Source: Pythium myriotylum
Lineage: Eukaryota > Oomycota > Peronosporomycetes > Pythiales > Pythiaceae
Assembly: GCA_023091665.1 (NCBI GenBank)
Contig: JALJCQ010000009.1
Span: 620,001-684,000, forward strand
DNA length: 64,000 bases
Direction of reading: 5' to 3'
The notes beneath the pieces are model-generated. The model saw nothing but the letters and a program-made list of their open reading frames with translations, did not search any database and was not told the origin of the DNA. The position numbers and the translations under genes are program-made. This document shows, piece after piece, positions 11,359 to 21,807 of this stretch; position 1 is the stretch's first letter, and the number at the start of each line of letters is the position of its first letter.

Positions 11359-11691
11359 ATGCCGGAAGCAGCCAAAGAACCGGCGGCGTCCGAGCTTTCG
11401 GAGGCTGAGTACCGCAAGATCTCGTCTAAGCCGCATCTCAAGCACAATGATATGACCGCCGAAGTGTGTACGGAGACGATGGAGATCATCACGATGGCAT
11501 GCGACAAACACATCCCACTCAAGAACTACGAGGCGGCTGCGCAGTTGATCAAGCAGAGCATGGACAAGAAGTTCGGCTCATCGTGGCATTGCTTTGTTGG
11601 CGAGGGCTTTGGCTGCGACGTGAGCTACCAGCAGCGCAATATGCTTTTCATCTACGTCGGCGAGATTGGCGTGCTCATCTACAAATGCTGA
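11359..11691 (+). CDS. Dynein light chain, LC8/DYNLL type
   Basis: A single exon of 110 residues. The LC8 signature is evident: helices with VCTETMEIITMACDKHI and NYEAAAQLIKQSMDKKFG, then the strand region SSWHCFVGEGFGCDVSY and the C-terminal FIYVGEIGVLIYK. LC8 dimers bind short linear peptides in dynein intermediate chains and many other partners and act as a dimerisation hub in the cytoplasm and axoneme. An extra acidic leader of about 20 residues precedes the conserved core. The gene sits in the spacer of the hydrolase inverted repeat and converges with the RNase-kappa-like gene 153 bp downstream. Confidence 0.95.
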   Translation: MPEAAKEPAASELSEAEYRKISSKPHLKHNDMTAEVCTETMEIITMACDKHIPLKNYEAAAQLIKQSMDKKFGSSWHCFVGEGFGCDVSYQQRNMLFIYVGEIGVLIYKC

Positions 11692-11844
11692 GAAGTAGGA
11701 ACAGCAGAGATGAAACTTTGTATACAAACGACACAGGGATTCGTTGCTCGACGATTTATTTATTGTACACACTAGACGCTTCCTGATGAACTGCTTTGGC
11801 GTGAATCAAAGAGGAAAAGACGCTCCTTTAAGAGCGTCGAGGTT

Positions 11845-12237
11845 CTAAAGCACCGCTGGGTCCTGCTCGTCGTGGGAGTCGAGTATGATGGTCGTGTCTT
11901 CCCGCGAGCTCGTCCGTCTCTCGGCGCGCGCGTTGTCCTCGCCTGTCTTCGCCACACCGCCGTTTTTCATCTTGGCAAAGCGCAGCTCGTCCGCGTCGTG
12001 CTTCTCCCGCGATTGCCTCGCCTCTCGACGCGAGCGCACGCACAGCAGCGTCACACAGACCAGCAAGACGCCGCCGTAGCAGCCCGCGGCGATGTAGCAA
12101 TTGCGCTCGGCTTTGGCGGCGTCCACGTGCAGCCCGTGGACGAAACTCGGCTGGAAACGCAGCAGCAAACCGAAGAGCGGGAGCAGCAGCACACCGGCGG
12201 CTGAGAGCGCGGCGATGGCGCGTAGCGAGCCGCTCAT
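11845..12237 (-). CDS. RNase-kappa-like two-span membrane protein
   Basis: A single exon of 130 residues starting at ATG 12237. Two hydrophobic segments (about residues 7-26 and 46-68) flank a short outer loop; the second begins with NCYIAAGCYGGVLLVC. That segment closely resembles the NCFIAAG(L)Y segment that marks RNASEK-type proteins, known in animals as a small V-ATPase accessory subunit. The C-terminal 60 residues are charged, cytosolic in prediction, and not recognised. The match rests on the second helix only, so the family call is moderate. The gene is convergent with the dynein light chain. Confidence 0.6.
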   Translation of the reverse strand: MSGSLRAIAALSAAGVLLLPLFGLLLRFQPSFVHGLHVDAAKAERNCYIAAGCYGGVLLVCVTLLCVRSRREARQSREKHDADELRFAKMKNGGVAKTGEDNARAERRTSSREDTTIILDSHDEQDPAVL

Positions 12238-12496
12238 GGCGAGGAGGTCCTCGTGGTCTCGCTGTGGTCTTTATGATTCTGGCCGAGAAGCTCCCTGAGA
12301 TAAACGGATGGGGTATTATTAGCCAATGATAGACTGCGAATTGGAGAAGACCATCACTCTGCTAACCGAAGAGCTACGATGGGGAAAGTGTAGCCATGTG
12401 TCCAATTGTCCAGTTGGGGATGTGAAGAGGTCTTTTTCAGAGATCGACGTCTCTGCAAGGCAGTTGGATGGTAGAACGCGAGGAATTATCAGGATG
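12238..12496. other. Promoter of RNase-kappa-like gene / 3' flank of hydrolase copy 2
   Basis: No gene seen. The stretch separates the RNase-kappa-like start (12237) from the hydrolase copy 2 stop (12497). Confidence 0.4.
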
Positions 12497-14952
12497 CTAC
12501 TCGTTTTTAATGTGCGCTGGTGCGACGGAGAAGATGAAAACGTTGTTGATCTGTCGGAGCAGTCCGGGGCGAGACGACGCGCGCTCGCGATTCACGATCA
12601 GACACCGCAAGTCCTCGACCTAACAACCAAAACACATCCATCAGCGCTGCGCAACATACCTGACTATACACAATCGCAACACTCACCAACGTCGGATTCA
12701 AGTTGAAATAGTTGTGGCGGATCGAGTGCACGTTGTTGTCCATCCACGTCGTGTCGATCACATCGATGTCCAGATACTCGCGAGGACCGTCGTCCAAGTG
12801 CGCCAGTGACTCCAACGCCGACTGTCGATCTGCTTCTGAATCTCCCACATCCGTCGACACACGCTCGTGGTTGTACGCAAACGACTTGACCCCAGCGAAC
12901 TGACCACGCTGGTTCACCACCGCGATCGCCAGATCCATCTCGTTACGCGTCAGGTACGGACGCACGCCCACGCTCACGCTCAACTCGTCGTCCGAGCTAA
13001 ACGAGCCAGCACCGCCGCGACTACCAGCATCCTCAGCGTCGCGATACAACATGTGCCCGCGCTTCCCGAGCGAGTACGCCAGAGGACCACACAACGACTT
13101 GCGACAAAAGATCTCCGCGAAGAACAGCGCGCCGTCCATGTTGTCTGCGTACACTGTGATGATCGGACAGATGCGACGAGATCGGTCGTATCCACCACCA
13201 CGGCGCACAAAATCGTCACGCTCGTAGTCCGCATTCGTCAGCGTCAACGTCGCCATGCGAAGTCGCCGCTGCGGGATCGTCGGCCCAGCGGCCGCTGCTG
13301 CCATCACGTCCGCATCTCCAACAAACGACTCATTCTGCTCAAACAGATCCCAAAAGTACCCCCGGTTGAGTCCGTAAAAGTACACGCGTACACCCATCGA
13401 GTGCGCGATCAAGTGGATCGTCGTGTACCCGGCGTCCAGGAGGCTGCGGAGGAAGTCGCGGAACGCCATGGCCGTCGCGTCGCTCTGTGCACCATTGTCG
13501 CGCGCTGCGTGATACAACAACGCCGACCCCGCACTCGGCCAACTGAACACGAACGGGTGGATGCTCGTCGGGAAGTCGCCCAGTGCCAGCAGCTGCGCCA
13601 GTCGGTCCATGCCGTAGTCCAGCGAGCAGTTGTACCCATGGAGCAAGATCACCGCCTCTTTCTCCTCCACTGCCGGTGTCGACTGATGCGAAGCACGAGA
13701 CCCAGCGCCTGTACCAGCACTGCTCACGCTCGCATCGTCCTCCGGCAGATCGATCGTCGGACACGAGTTCTCCTTGTACAACAACCTTCGCGCCGACTGG
13801 AAACGCTTCATCGTCGACTTGCGTCGCTTGGGCGTTGCATGCGGCGTCGACGACGCGCTCTGGAACGTCACGGCGTCCGTCGGCGACCGCAGCAGAGGCT
13901 CGCAATCGGCTGCGCACTTGGGCGTATCGTCGTCCGTGCCGTTGTACGGAGTCAAGTGGTGCACAGCCGGCAAGAACGTGAAGAAGCCGCCCGACACCGA
14001 ACACTCGACGCTCGCCACTCCCCAGTGGATGCCGTCGCTAGAGTGCTTCGGCATCATCGCCGTCGCGTCGGAGCGATCCTCGCTGCGGATGTGGCAGTAG
14101 CCCACGCGGATGTTCACGAAGCAGTACCCGCTGCCGTGCTCGAAGCTACGGTACGGACCCACCGGGATGCCGTGCTCCCACTGACCAGTGAGTCGCTCGC
14201 CGTGGAACGACGAGTCGGTCCACATGCCGTATCCGTGTGGGCGGTTCTGGTCGTCGAGCCCGCCGCAGTACGAGATCACGTTGCGTTTCTTAGTGTAGAA
14301 TCGTGCCTTGGATCGGTACGAGATCGTGTTGGTCTTGGTCGGATGCGGCAGCACGTTCCACCACTTGACCGTGTCGAACTTGTTCTTGAGCACCATAGAC
14401 GGGTAGATTTCGTGTGTGAAATAGTAGACCGCGATGGTGAGCACCTCGACAACGATGAGCGTTATGGCGATGGCGTTACGGGATCGCATTTGAGAGGCCG
14501 TGAGGGGCTTGTCGTCGTCTCGGACCCACGACACGGACGCAACCATCGCGAGAATGACCCAGTACAAGAGCCACCGAATCAGAAGCGCGGCTTGCACGAA
14601 GACGTACAGAGCTACGATAATGAGGATGACGTAGATGACCTCGGAAGTCGTGCTCAAGTTCACGTCCACGGAGTTATCTATCCGTTAGCGGAGAAAACTG
14701 TCGGTGAGCAGTCGTTGAGAGCGACAACCGTGCAGGTTCTCGGGCTTACCGGATGTACCGGCAAGGAACGCGGCGAGGATCGACAGTAGAACCAACGCGA
14801 TGATCCACGTGGAGAGTTGCCTCATGATCGAATACTACTCAAAAAGATCCCGAGCCGAGTTAACAGCCATAATCAGTGTCTGTGTCACGGGTGGCCATAC
14901 TTACTTGCTTGTAAACGCCTCGGTATCGTCGAAGAAGACGTCGATGAGTCAT
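12497..14952 (-). CDS. MORN-repeat alpha/beta hydrolase (DUF900), copy 2
   Basis: Four exons on the minus strand: 14952-14909, 14820-14750, 14677-12660, 12619-12497, giving 751 residues. Exon 1 encodes MTHRRLLRRYRGVY. The first intron (14821-14908) fits only as a GC-AG intron, AA|GCAAGT ... ATGAG|G, which joins VYK to QLSTW exactly as in copy 1 (VYKQLVTW). Introns 2 (72 nt) and 3 (40 nt) are GT-AG. Domains are as in copy 1: N-terminal membrane helices, MORN-like repeats, and hydrolase with AHSMG. From VEVLTIAVYY to the start of exon 4 the protein is identical to copy 1 except Ala to Val just after the nucleophile elbow (SMGV). The first about 75 residues and the last about 20 differ. Both copies look functional. 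Confidence 0.85.
12561..14450 (-). repeat. Right arm of the 1890-bp inverted repeat
   Basis: Inverted counterpart of 9084-10973, separated from it by 1587 bp. The near-absence of silent differences, in contrast to the diverged flanking exons of the same two genes, indicates recent sequence homogenisation. Confidence 0.9.
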
Positions 14953-16181
14953 GTGGCGGAAGGACCTACGCACCATACCAACGACTGAGCGTCAAGCCTC
15001 GTCCACCGAGATCTGCAACACAAAACTGACCGTTTAAGGTCGCAGTCGCGTGCTCCTCCAGCCATCAAAACGTTGTTGATATTGCTCAATGTAGAGCCTG
15101 GCTGGGTGGCGCTGTCGCTCAGTAAGTGCTCCTTCAGAGGTAGAGCAGAGCTCATTTCTCGATTGTGAAGTCGACGAATTGGCGCGTGTAAATCAGGATC
15201 GGGAGACTCTGGATTCCACGACTAGCCGATAGACCGCGATACACAGTCTCAAGGAATCACGCTGTTAGACGGCTTGCATTCAGTTGCATTCTTTCACATT
15301 GACGAATTCTTCCACCAGGAAGTTTTTTTTCACACATCCCCCAGCCACTGGCAGTTAAGCTGTGCTAGGGTCCATAGTGCAACAGCAACGCTGCAACCAT
15401 TGCTTCGTGCATGAGCGTAACCCCGTAGGACACACGATGGATACCACGCGGATTCAACGAAGACTCATCACGAGCTTGGATCGCCAACATTCCGGGTCAG
15501 AATGCTGGTTGCCGAGCTCGCAAGACCATGCTCGGGTGTTGCGGTCGTTTCACCACATCCTCACGATGCCACAAAGGCAGCTTGCGTGATGAGCCGGATG
15601 TTTCCGTTGTGGTGTCGTGCATGGCGCTACACAGCCTACAGTACTGTTCTCATCGATCTAAAGGATGCCACAGTTGTGGACGAGATCTTCCCGATGAAGA
15701 TGAAGCACTACCGGATCCGCAAGAATAGCACCGTCACGTCAACTTCGTACTTAGAGTTTATTACTCGAGGTTACTATTTCTTGGCGTCGAAATGTTCTAC
15801 GATTGCAGCCAAGAGTCGGATTTGCTGGGCCTGCAAGTCAATCATGCGTCTTATCGTATCCATGAGAAACATATCGACTGTGATAATGACAAAGTCCGCA
15901 AAACCTATCATTTTCATCGGAGATTAGAACTTCACAACTTCAATGACAATGACAATGACAGGGTCGGGTTCGAATTCAGGAGTTGCCCTTTGACAACACT
16001 CCAATCCGAATATGTGCTTGATCTGAACGAACGGGCGGGTTCTTTTTCCCATTCCTTCTACATTCCGTTCGGATCTTGTCAAACACGTCGCGTTGGATTT
16101 GCAAAACAAGTCGCAACGTCCACGACTCTTCCTGGATGCACGGGGGCCACGGAGTTCGCTGTCTTTTCCACTTGAGGACCG
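14953..16181. other. Intergenic, no confident gene
   Basis: 1.2 kb without a supported gene. A plus-strand frame from 15502 to 15927 contains TVLIDLKDATVVDEI, faintly like the Sm/LSm core strand pattern, but the rest shows no domain and I do not call it. A short ATGACA-type repeat (AATGACAATGACAATGACA) lies near 15942-15960. A pyrimidine-rich block at 16041-16066 precedes the first array gene and contains an initiator-like CCCATTCC...CATTCC. Confidence 0.4.
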
Positions 16182-18533
16182 ATGGAAAAGATCGGGCTCA
16201 GTCCATCGCTGCTGGCTTCTACCACGCCTTGGTCGCGCCATGCTCTCCTCGCCGCGATCCCCATGCTCTTCTTCACCTCCAACAGGCTGATTGCGCTATC
16301 TTCGATCCTTCGCCTGTACGCAACGGCAGCCGAACGCACAGTCGCGAACGAGCTCGCCGGGATATTGTTGGGACTGGTGGAAGATGCCATCACCACGGCT
16401 CTTCTCTTGATATCACTGGCGATCGTCGAATGTGCTTACTCGTTTCTCGTCATGCACACAAGCCAACTAGCCAAGCGTGCGATCGACATTGCTCGCATCG
16501 GTGCTGTGGTCTTTTTCGTTCTGCTCACGCTGTCACCGTTCGCAGCTGACGCGCTGCTCGTTCGCATCCGCGACCTTCGCTTCACGACGCAGCTCATTGA
16601 GACCTATCGACGCGAGAAGAACTTTGCTTCGAGCCTTGAGATCGAGCCCCGCGAAGTGCGACTCGCTATCGTAACTGCTGTCGGCACACTATTGACCTCT
16701 GCGGTCTTCGCGGCCGTTTACTTCAACCTTCCTTTGATCAGAAACCCAGAATCGCAGGAGATCGACTTGTATTCAACCTCAACTCAGAGCGACGACTCTC
16801 AATATGTGCTCATGACAGACCAACCGATATCACGACGCCAACCAAGGCTACACGCACCTGTCGCGTCACTGAGGGAGCGAGTCAACCACTATCGGCTACT
16901 TTTGCCTCACGCGATCGCCGCCGGTCTGTTCGTTTTGATGGTTTTGGTGACAGTTCTGCTGACCCATGCAACTACGACGGTCGTCGCAGCCATCGCACTC
17001 AACGCCACGCTCAACGAGCTCTTCCGCAACGTCTTCAGCTATGAACTAGTGCCGACGATCAGTTTGGGGATCATGAAGTCGGCGCGGTACTACTTACACC
17101 CTCAAACAGAAATCTACGAACTGTTCAAGCGGGACGTGCTGTTCAGAAAGACCTCTCATTTCCGCGGGCCGCTTGCGTTCGACGTGGCCATCGACAGCAA
17201 GAACCCACCGAACGTGCTCGTGATCGCCGTTGAGTCATTCCGTTACATGGACTCGCGTTATCTCGCGGAAGGAAAGGCCGCGGGTAAGGTACTGGAGACA
17301 CACAACCTCACTCTCACGCCCAACTTCGACCGCTGGACGAAGCGCGGCGTCGCATTTAACAACATGTGGTCGAGCTACCAGACCAGTCGCTCGCTCGAGG
17401 CCATTCTCTTCGGCCAACTCGTGTACGATTCGATCACAGACTCGGGCACAACGACTGGCAGGATGAGCGCCAAGCTTTCGGGTTTACCGCAGTTTTTCAA
17501 GCAGAAGAACTACGAGACGATGTTCACGTCAGGCTGCACAGTGTCCTACGACCAATGGGACTTGTTTCTGCCGACCCACGGCTTTGAGGTCGTCCATGGG
17601 GATGGCTTCTTCCGAGCCTTTGCACCACAATACAACCTCGCCGACGAGTCAAACCTCAACGGCGTGCCACAACACCTGGGCTGGGGCGTCCATGACGATC
17701 TCTCTTTCGCAGTCCTCGCTGATCTCATTCTGAATAAGACCCAAGAGCAAGCTGAGCGTGTAGAGCGAGGCGAGCCCAAACTGCCGTTCTTCTTGACCCA
17801 CTACACGATCTCAAGCCACGTACCGTACGATTCGTCACCCGCGTGGTTCGACGGAATCGAGCTGCCAGATTTCTCACCGCTCTGCGAAGGCTGGGAAGGC
17901 GAGTGTCAGATGATCAAGAAATATGCCAAGGTTCGGTACTTCGCCGACTTCGTGCTCGGAAGATTCCTGGATCGCCTTGAGCAAGAAGGCGTGCTCAACG
18001 ACACAATCGTCGTGGTCGTTGGAGACCACGGACAGAGCCCGGAGAAAGGTGGCGGGAACCAGGAGATCATGACGTACCAGACCGCGACAACCCACGTGGC
18101 CGGGATGCTGCTCGCCGAAGGTCGGCTGGGCGACGACGCGGGGCTCGTGATCGAGGACGCGACTCACCACTACGATCTGCTCAACACCTTAATGGATATC
18201 GTCGGTGTCCCGACCGAAGGGTTCCTGCAGACAGGGATCGGTCGGTCGCTCAAGCGAGCTGTACGATTCGGAGAGCGTCTTGTATACAGCAACAACCCGC
18301 TCAAGAAGATGTCGGTCGTCCAGGGCCACAAGCGATTCGTGTACGACCGCGTGGCGAACGACATGGGGCTCTTCGATACGGTGAAAGATCCTCTCGAGAC
18401 AAACGACGAGCTACCCGAGTTAGACGCCAAAGAGAAAGCCCGTTGGCTTGCTGAACAGCAAGCCGGACGCGAACTCAGCACCTACTTTAAAGACCGCTGG
18501 GTGAAGAAGTGCCTAACGCAGGTCGAGTGCTAA
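16182..18533 (+). CDS. LtaS-like membrane phosphotransferase, array copy 1
   Basis: Intronless, 783 residues. About five hydrophobic spans occupy residues 20-280, followed by a C-terminal alkaline-phosphatase/sulfatase-fold domain predicted outside the cell. Candidate catalytic residues by analogy with LtaS: Glu351 (AVESFRYMDS), nucleophile Thr401 (QTSRSLEAILFGQ), Asp615-His616 (VGDHGQSPEKG), plus GVHDD and HYTISSH. No CxPxR/SxPxR formylglycine site is seen, so it is probably not a sulfatase. The likely reaction is transfer of a phospho-alcohol head group to a surface glycan or lipid (inference). It is the most diverged of the plus-strand copies: SSYQTSRS instead of SSWQTSRS, FADFVLGRF instead of FTDMELGKF. 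It ends KCLTQVEC. Confidence 0.88.
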   Translation: MEKIGLSPSLLASTTPWSRHALLAAIPMLFFTSNRLIALSSILRLYATAAERTVANELAGILLGLVEDAITTALLLISLAIVECAYSFLVMHTSQLAKRAIDIARIGAVVFFVLLTLSPFAADALLVRIRDLRFTTQLIETYRREKNFASSLEIEPREVRLAIVTAVGTLLTSAVFAAVYFNLPLIRNPESQEIDLYSTSTQSDDSQYVLMTDQPISRRQPRLHAPVASLRERVNHYRLLLPHAIAAGLFVLMVLVTVLLTHATTTVVAAIALNATLNELFRNVFSYELVPTISLGIMKSARYYLHPQTEIYELFKRDVLFRKTSHFRGPLAFDVAIDSKNPPNVLVIAVESFRYMDSRYLAEGKAAGKVLETHNLTLTPNFDRWTKRGVAFNNMWSSYQTSRSLEAILFGQLVYDSITDSGTTTGRMSAKLSGLPQFFKQKNYETMFTSGCTVSYDQWDLFLPTHGFEVVHGDGFFRAFAPQYNLADESNLNGVPQHLGWGVHDDLSFAVLADLILNKTQEQAERVERGEPKLPFFLTHYTISSHVPYDSSPAWFDGIELPDFSPLCEGWEGECQMIKKYAKVRYFADFVLGRFLDRLEQEGVLNDTIVVVVGDHGQSPEKGGGNQEIMTYQTATTHVAGMLLAEGRLGDDAGLVIEDATHHYDLLNTLMDIVGVPTEGFLQTGIGRSLKRAVRFGERLVYSNNPLKKMSVVQGHKRFVYDRVANDMGLFDTVKDPLETNDELPELDAKEKARWLAEQQAGRELSTYFKDRWVKKCLTQVEC

Positions 18534-18974
18534 CTGCACTTGGTTCGGGTTTCCGATCACATTCTGAGACCGTGTGAGGATTGCAGCGTGACGCCAGGAG
18601 AAACAAATGGAGCATGGCGGAAGAGGGAGTGGTGGATCTCACTAGGTGCCCTGCCCATCTGCGCTTGATGAGTCGCAGCAAAACAGAATCCTGGGTTCTT
18701 TTTTTTCCACCCGTCACGCCGTTTCACTCTCTGGACCTTGCGCCATCCGCTCAACGGATACTCTCCATCGCTTCCAAATGGGCCGACCCCCCAAACGTTC
18801 AGCGTGGAGACGCGACCTCTCGAGGCGAAACGTGTGAGCAAATGGATCTCGAAGCGCCGTCGTTGGATGTAGAGGGAAAGGAGCGACAGAGAGAGCGCCC
18901 TCGCTCAGCCTCTTTTGCCCACGAGACCACACTTCAGAATCAGCGAGCTCACGCGTGAATCTTCAGGAGTTACC
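18534..18974. other. Spacer between array copies 1 and 2
   Basis: 441 bp with no gene. It serves as 3' flank of copy 1 and promoter of copy 2; no clear initiator motif is visible. Confidence 0.4.
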
Positions 18975-21491
18975 ATGCACAAGCTCGCGGTGTGGTCGCA
19001 GTGGCTGCAGACGCAGTGGTCAACACGGCCGTGGGTCCACTGGGCCATCGTGTTTGCGATCCCGATGTCTTTCTTCCTTATCGACAAGCTCGTGACGCTC
19101 TCGGCGATCCTCACGATGTACGCGTCGTCAGGCGAGCACACGTTCGGCAACAAACTCGGCGGCGTGGTGCTCGGTATGCTCGAAGACTTGTCGGTGACGT
19201 GTCTGCTGATCACGGCGCTGCTGCTCCTTGAGCTGGTGCGGTGGCTGCTCTCGTTGGGGTTCGCCTCCGTAACTCGCGACCTCGACCCGAAGGTCAAACG
19301 CGGCATGAGGATCGCAGGCCTCTGTGTGCGAGCCGTCGTAGTGTTTGGTTGCGTGGCACTGACGCTCACGCCTTTCGCGTGCGATATGCTGCTCCTTCGG
19401 ATTCGCGACATGCGGTTCACGACCGATCTCATCGCCACGTACAAGCGCGAGAAGGCCGAAGCATCGTCGCTCGAGGTCGAGCCGAGAGAAGTCCGCCTTG
19501 CCATCCTCATGATTGTTGGCGTGGTCCTCACGTCGCTTGTGTTCACGGTCGTGTACGTCGGCTTCGTCGACTTGGCTCGGCTCTGGCGCTCTGAGGATAT
19601 GCAGTCAAGACGTCTCTACGATACAATCCCGTCACCGCCGTCCACGCACAGCACACTCGGCAGTGACTTGGACTCTGGGAACAACGAGCAGCGCGAGCTG
19701 TCGGCGGGCTCCGTGTACGTCTCCGTGGCCGACAAGACACCGACCGCAGAGGCCTCGACGCCAACCGCAGAGCATGAGGCCTTTGTGGGTCCGACACAAA
19801 CGACGCCTCTCAAGCAGGCGCGCCTGAGTCATGTCGCCTTCCTCATGCGCGCCACGTTTCTCGTGGCCGGCGTCGTCGCTGCCTACATTACATTCGTTTC
19901 TGTGACGTGCGCAATCGCCAAGGCTTCCGGACCGGTCATCGCGGCCATCGCACTCAACGCGTCGCTGAACGAGCTCTTCCGCAATGTGTTCCACGTTGAA
20001 TTCCAGCGCGGGATCGGCTCGGGCGACATCAAGTCAGCTGCTTACTACCTCCACCCACAGACAGAGCAATACGAGCTGTTCAAGTCGGACGTGCTCTACC
20101 GCAAGACGAAAGGCTTCAATGGATCGTTGGCGTTCGACGTAAAGGTGGACGAAAAGGACCCGCCGAACGTACTGATCATCACGGTCGAGTCGTTTCGATA
20201 CATGGATTCGCTCTTGATGGCGGGAAACACGACCGCGGGCGAGTTGTTGGCCAAAAGCAAGCTCTCGGTGACGCCGCAATTCGATCGCTGGGCCAAACGC
20301 GGCGTCGCGTTCAACAACATGTGGTCAAGCTGGCAGACCAGTCGCTCGCTCGAGGCCATTCTCTTTGGGCAGCTCGTGTACGACTCGATCACCAACACGG
20401 GCACGACCAACGGCAAGCAGGACACCAAATTGTCAGGGCTGCCGCAGTTCTTCAAGCAAAAAGGATACGAAACTGTGTTCACGACGGGCTGCAGGGTCGA
20501 CTATGACCAGTGGGATTCGTTCCTACCAAGCCACGGCTTCGAGACCGTGTACGGCGCGCCACACTTCATCGAAGTGGCCGAGCGCGATTACGGGATCTCG
20601 CCCGACGACTGGTACGGACCACCGCATCGCGGCTTCGGCTGGGGCGTCCACGATGATCTCTCCTTCTCGATCATCGGCGATCTGATCCTGAACAAGACCA
20701 AGGAGCAGCACGACCGCGTACAGAAAGGAGAGCCCAAGCAGCCGTTCTTCATGGACCACTACACTATCTCGAGCCACATGCCGTTCGACTCGTACCCGGC
20801 GTGGTTTGAGAATGAGACGCTTCCTGACTTCTCGCCGCTCTGCGAAGGCTGGGGAGGCCAGTGCTCGCTCATCCAAAAGTACTCGAAGCTCCGGTACTTT
20901 ACCGACATGGAGCTGGGCAAGTTCCTCGACCGCATGGAGGCAGCGGGGGTGCTGAACGACACGATCGTATTCATCGCGGGCGACCACGGCCAGAGTCCCG
21001 AGATGGGTCTCGCGAACCAGGACGTCATGGTTTACCAGACAGCTACGACCCAAGTCGCTGCGACGCTCGTCGCTGAAGGGCGACTGGGCGAGTACGCGGG
21101 GCTCGTGATCGAGGACGCGACACACCACTACGATGTGCCCAACACGCTCATGGACATCGTGGGCGTGCCGGCCGATGGATTCCTCCAGACAGGCATCGGT
21201 CGTTCGCTCAAGCGAGCCGTGCCGTTCGGTGAGCGTCGAGTGTACAGCAACAATCCGATGAAGAAGCTCTCGGTCGTGCAGGGCCACAAGCGATTCGTGT
21301 ACGACCGCACGTCCAACGACATGGGGCTCTTCGACACGGTCCACGATCCGCTCGAGAAAGCGAATGAGCTGCCGAGCCAGACAGCCGACGACAAGATCCA
21401 GTGGCAAGCCGTGCGGCAGGCCGGACGCGAGCTCAACGCGTACTTCAAGAAGCGATGGGACGACAAGTGCCTCACGCAGACCGAATGCTGA
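18975..21491 (+). CDS. LtaS-like membrane phosphotransferase, array copy 2
   Basis: Intronless, 838 residues from ATG 18975, the first ATG of the frame; this places the start about 20 residues before span 1 (PWVHWAIVFAIPMSFFLID), as in the other copies. The spans are followed by a Ser/Thr-rich linker (about residues 215-290) before the last span. The linker YYLHPQTEQYELFKSDVLYRK then leads into the catalytic domain: Glu405 (TVESFRYMDS), Thr455 (QTSRSLEAILFGQ), Asp670-His671 (AGDHGQSPEMG), GVHDD and HYTISSH. All predicted catalytic positions are present. The tail is KCLTQTEC. No break is seen. Confidence 0.9.
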   Translation: MHKLAVWSQWLQTQWSTRPWVHWAIVFAIPMSFFLIDKLVTLSAILTMYASSGEHTFGNKLGGVVLGMLEDLSVTCLLITALLLLELVRWLLSLGFASVTRDLDPKVKRGMRIAGLCVRAVVVFGCVALTLTPFACDMLLLRIRDMRFTTDLIATYKREKAEASSLEVEPREVRLAILMIVGVVLTSLVFTVVYVGFVDLARLWRSEDMQSRRLYDTIPSPPSTHSTLGSDLDSGNNEQRELSAGSVYVSVADKTPTAEASTPTAEHEAFVGPTQTTPLKQARLSHVAFLMRATFLVAGVVAAYITFVSVTCAIAKASGPVIAAIALNASLNELFRNVFHVEFQRGIGSGDIKSAAYYLHPQTEQYELFKSDVLYRKTKGFNGSLAFDVKVDEKDPPNVLIITVESFRYMDSLLMAGNTTAGELLAKSKLSVTPQFDRWAKRGVAFNNMWSSWQTSRSLEAILFGQLVYDSITNTGTTNGKQDTKLSGLPQFFKQKGYETVFTTGCRVDYDQWDSFLPSHGFETVYGAPHFIEVAERDYGISPDDWYGPPHRGFGWGVHDDLSFSIIGDLILNKTKEQHDRVQKGEPKQPFFMDHYTISSHMPFDSYPAWFENETLPDFSPLCEGWGGQCSLIQKYSKLRYFTDMELGKFLDRMEAAGVLNDTIVFIAGDHGQSPEMGLANQDVMVYQTATTQVAATLVAEGRLGEYAGLVIEDATHHYDVPNTLMDIVGVPADGFLQTGIGRSLKRAVPFGERRVYSNNPMKKLSVVQGHKRFVYDRTSNDMGLFDTVHDPLEKANELPSQTADDKIQWQAVRQAGRELNAYFKKRWDDKCLTQTEC

Positions 21492-21807
21492 GAGGAATCG
21501 ACTGGCTGGCTAGAGACACAATTGATATTAGCAAGATATTACATGTGAAGAGTGTATAAGCCTTAGATCGGTAAAAACATTTATGATTTTAAAGATTGTA
21601 TCAGATACTGAAGTTAGGCGTGGAAGAGCTCAACGTCTGACGCGAAGTGAGACTCGCCACGACTCACTTTGTTTGCTCCCTCCAATTTCGGAACCCACAC
21701 CCAGTGTCTCCTCCTCCTCAGCCTCAAAGGCTCACCTGACAAATGACACCGCAGGAGGGAAGAGTGGTTCTATTAGCCACTCGCCATCTCGCCGTCTCGC
21801 TGTCTCG
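21492..21807. other. Spacer between array copies 2 and 3
   Basis: 316 bp, AT-rich on its left side, with no gene. A pyrimidine-rich run with CCACTCGCCATCTC lies 20-30 bp before the ATG of copy 3 and resembles the oomycete initiator. Confidence 0.35.

Noticed and set aside
15502..15927. A 141-codon frame with a faint Sm/LSm-like strand
   Set aside because: The resemblance covers about 15 residues, no second Sm motif is seen, and no introns or homologous context support it.
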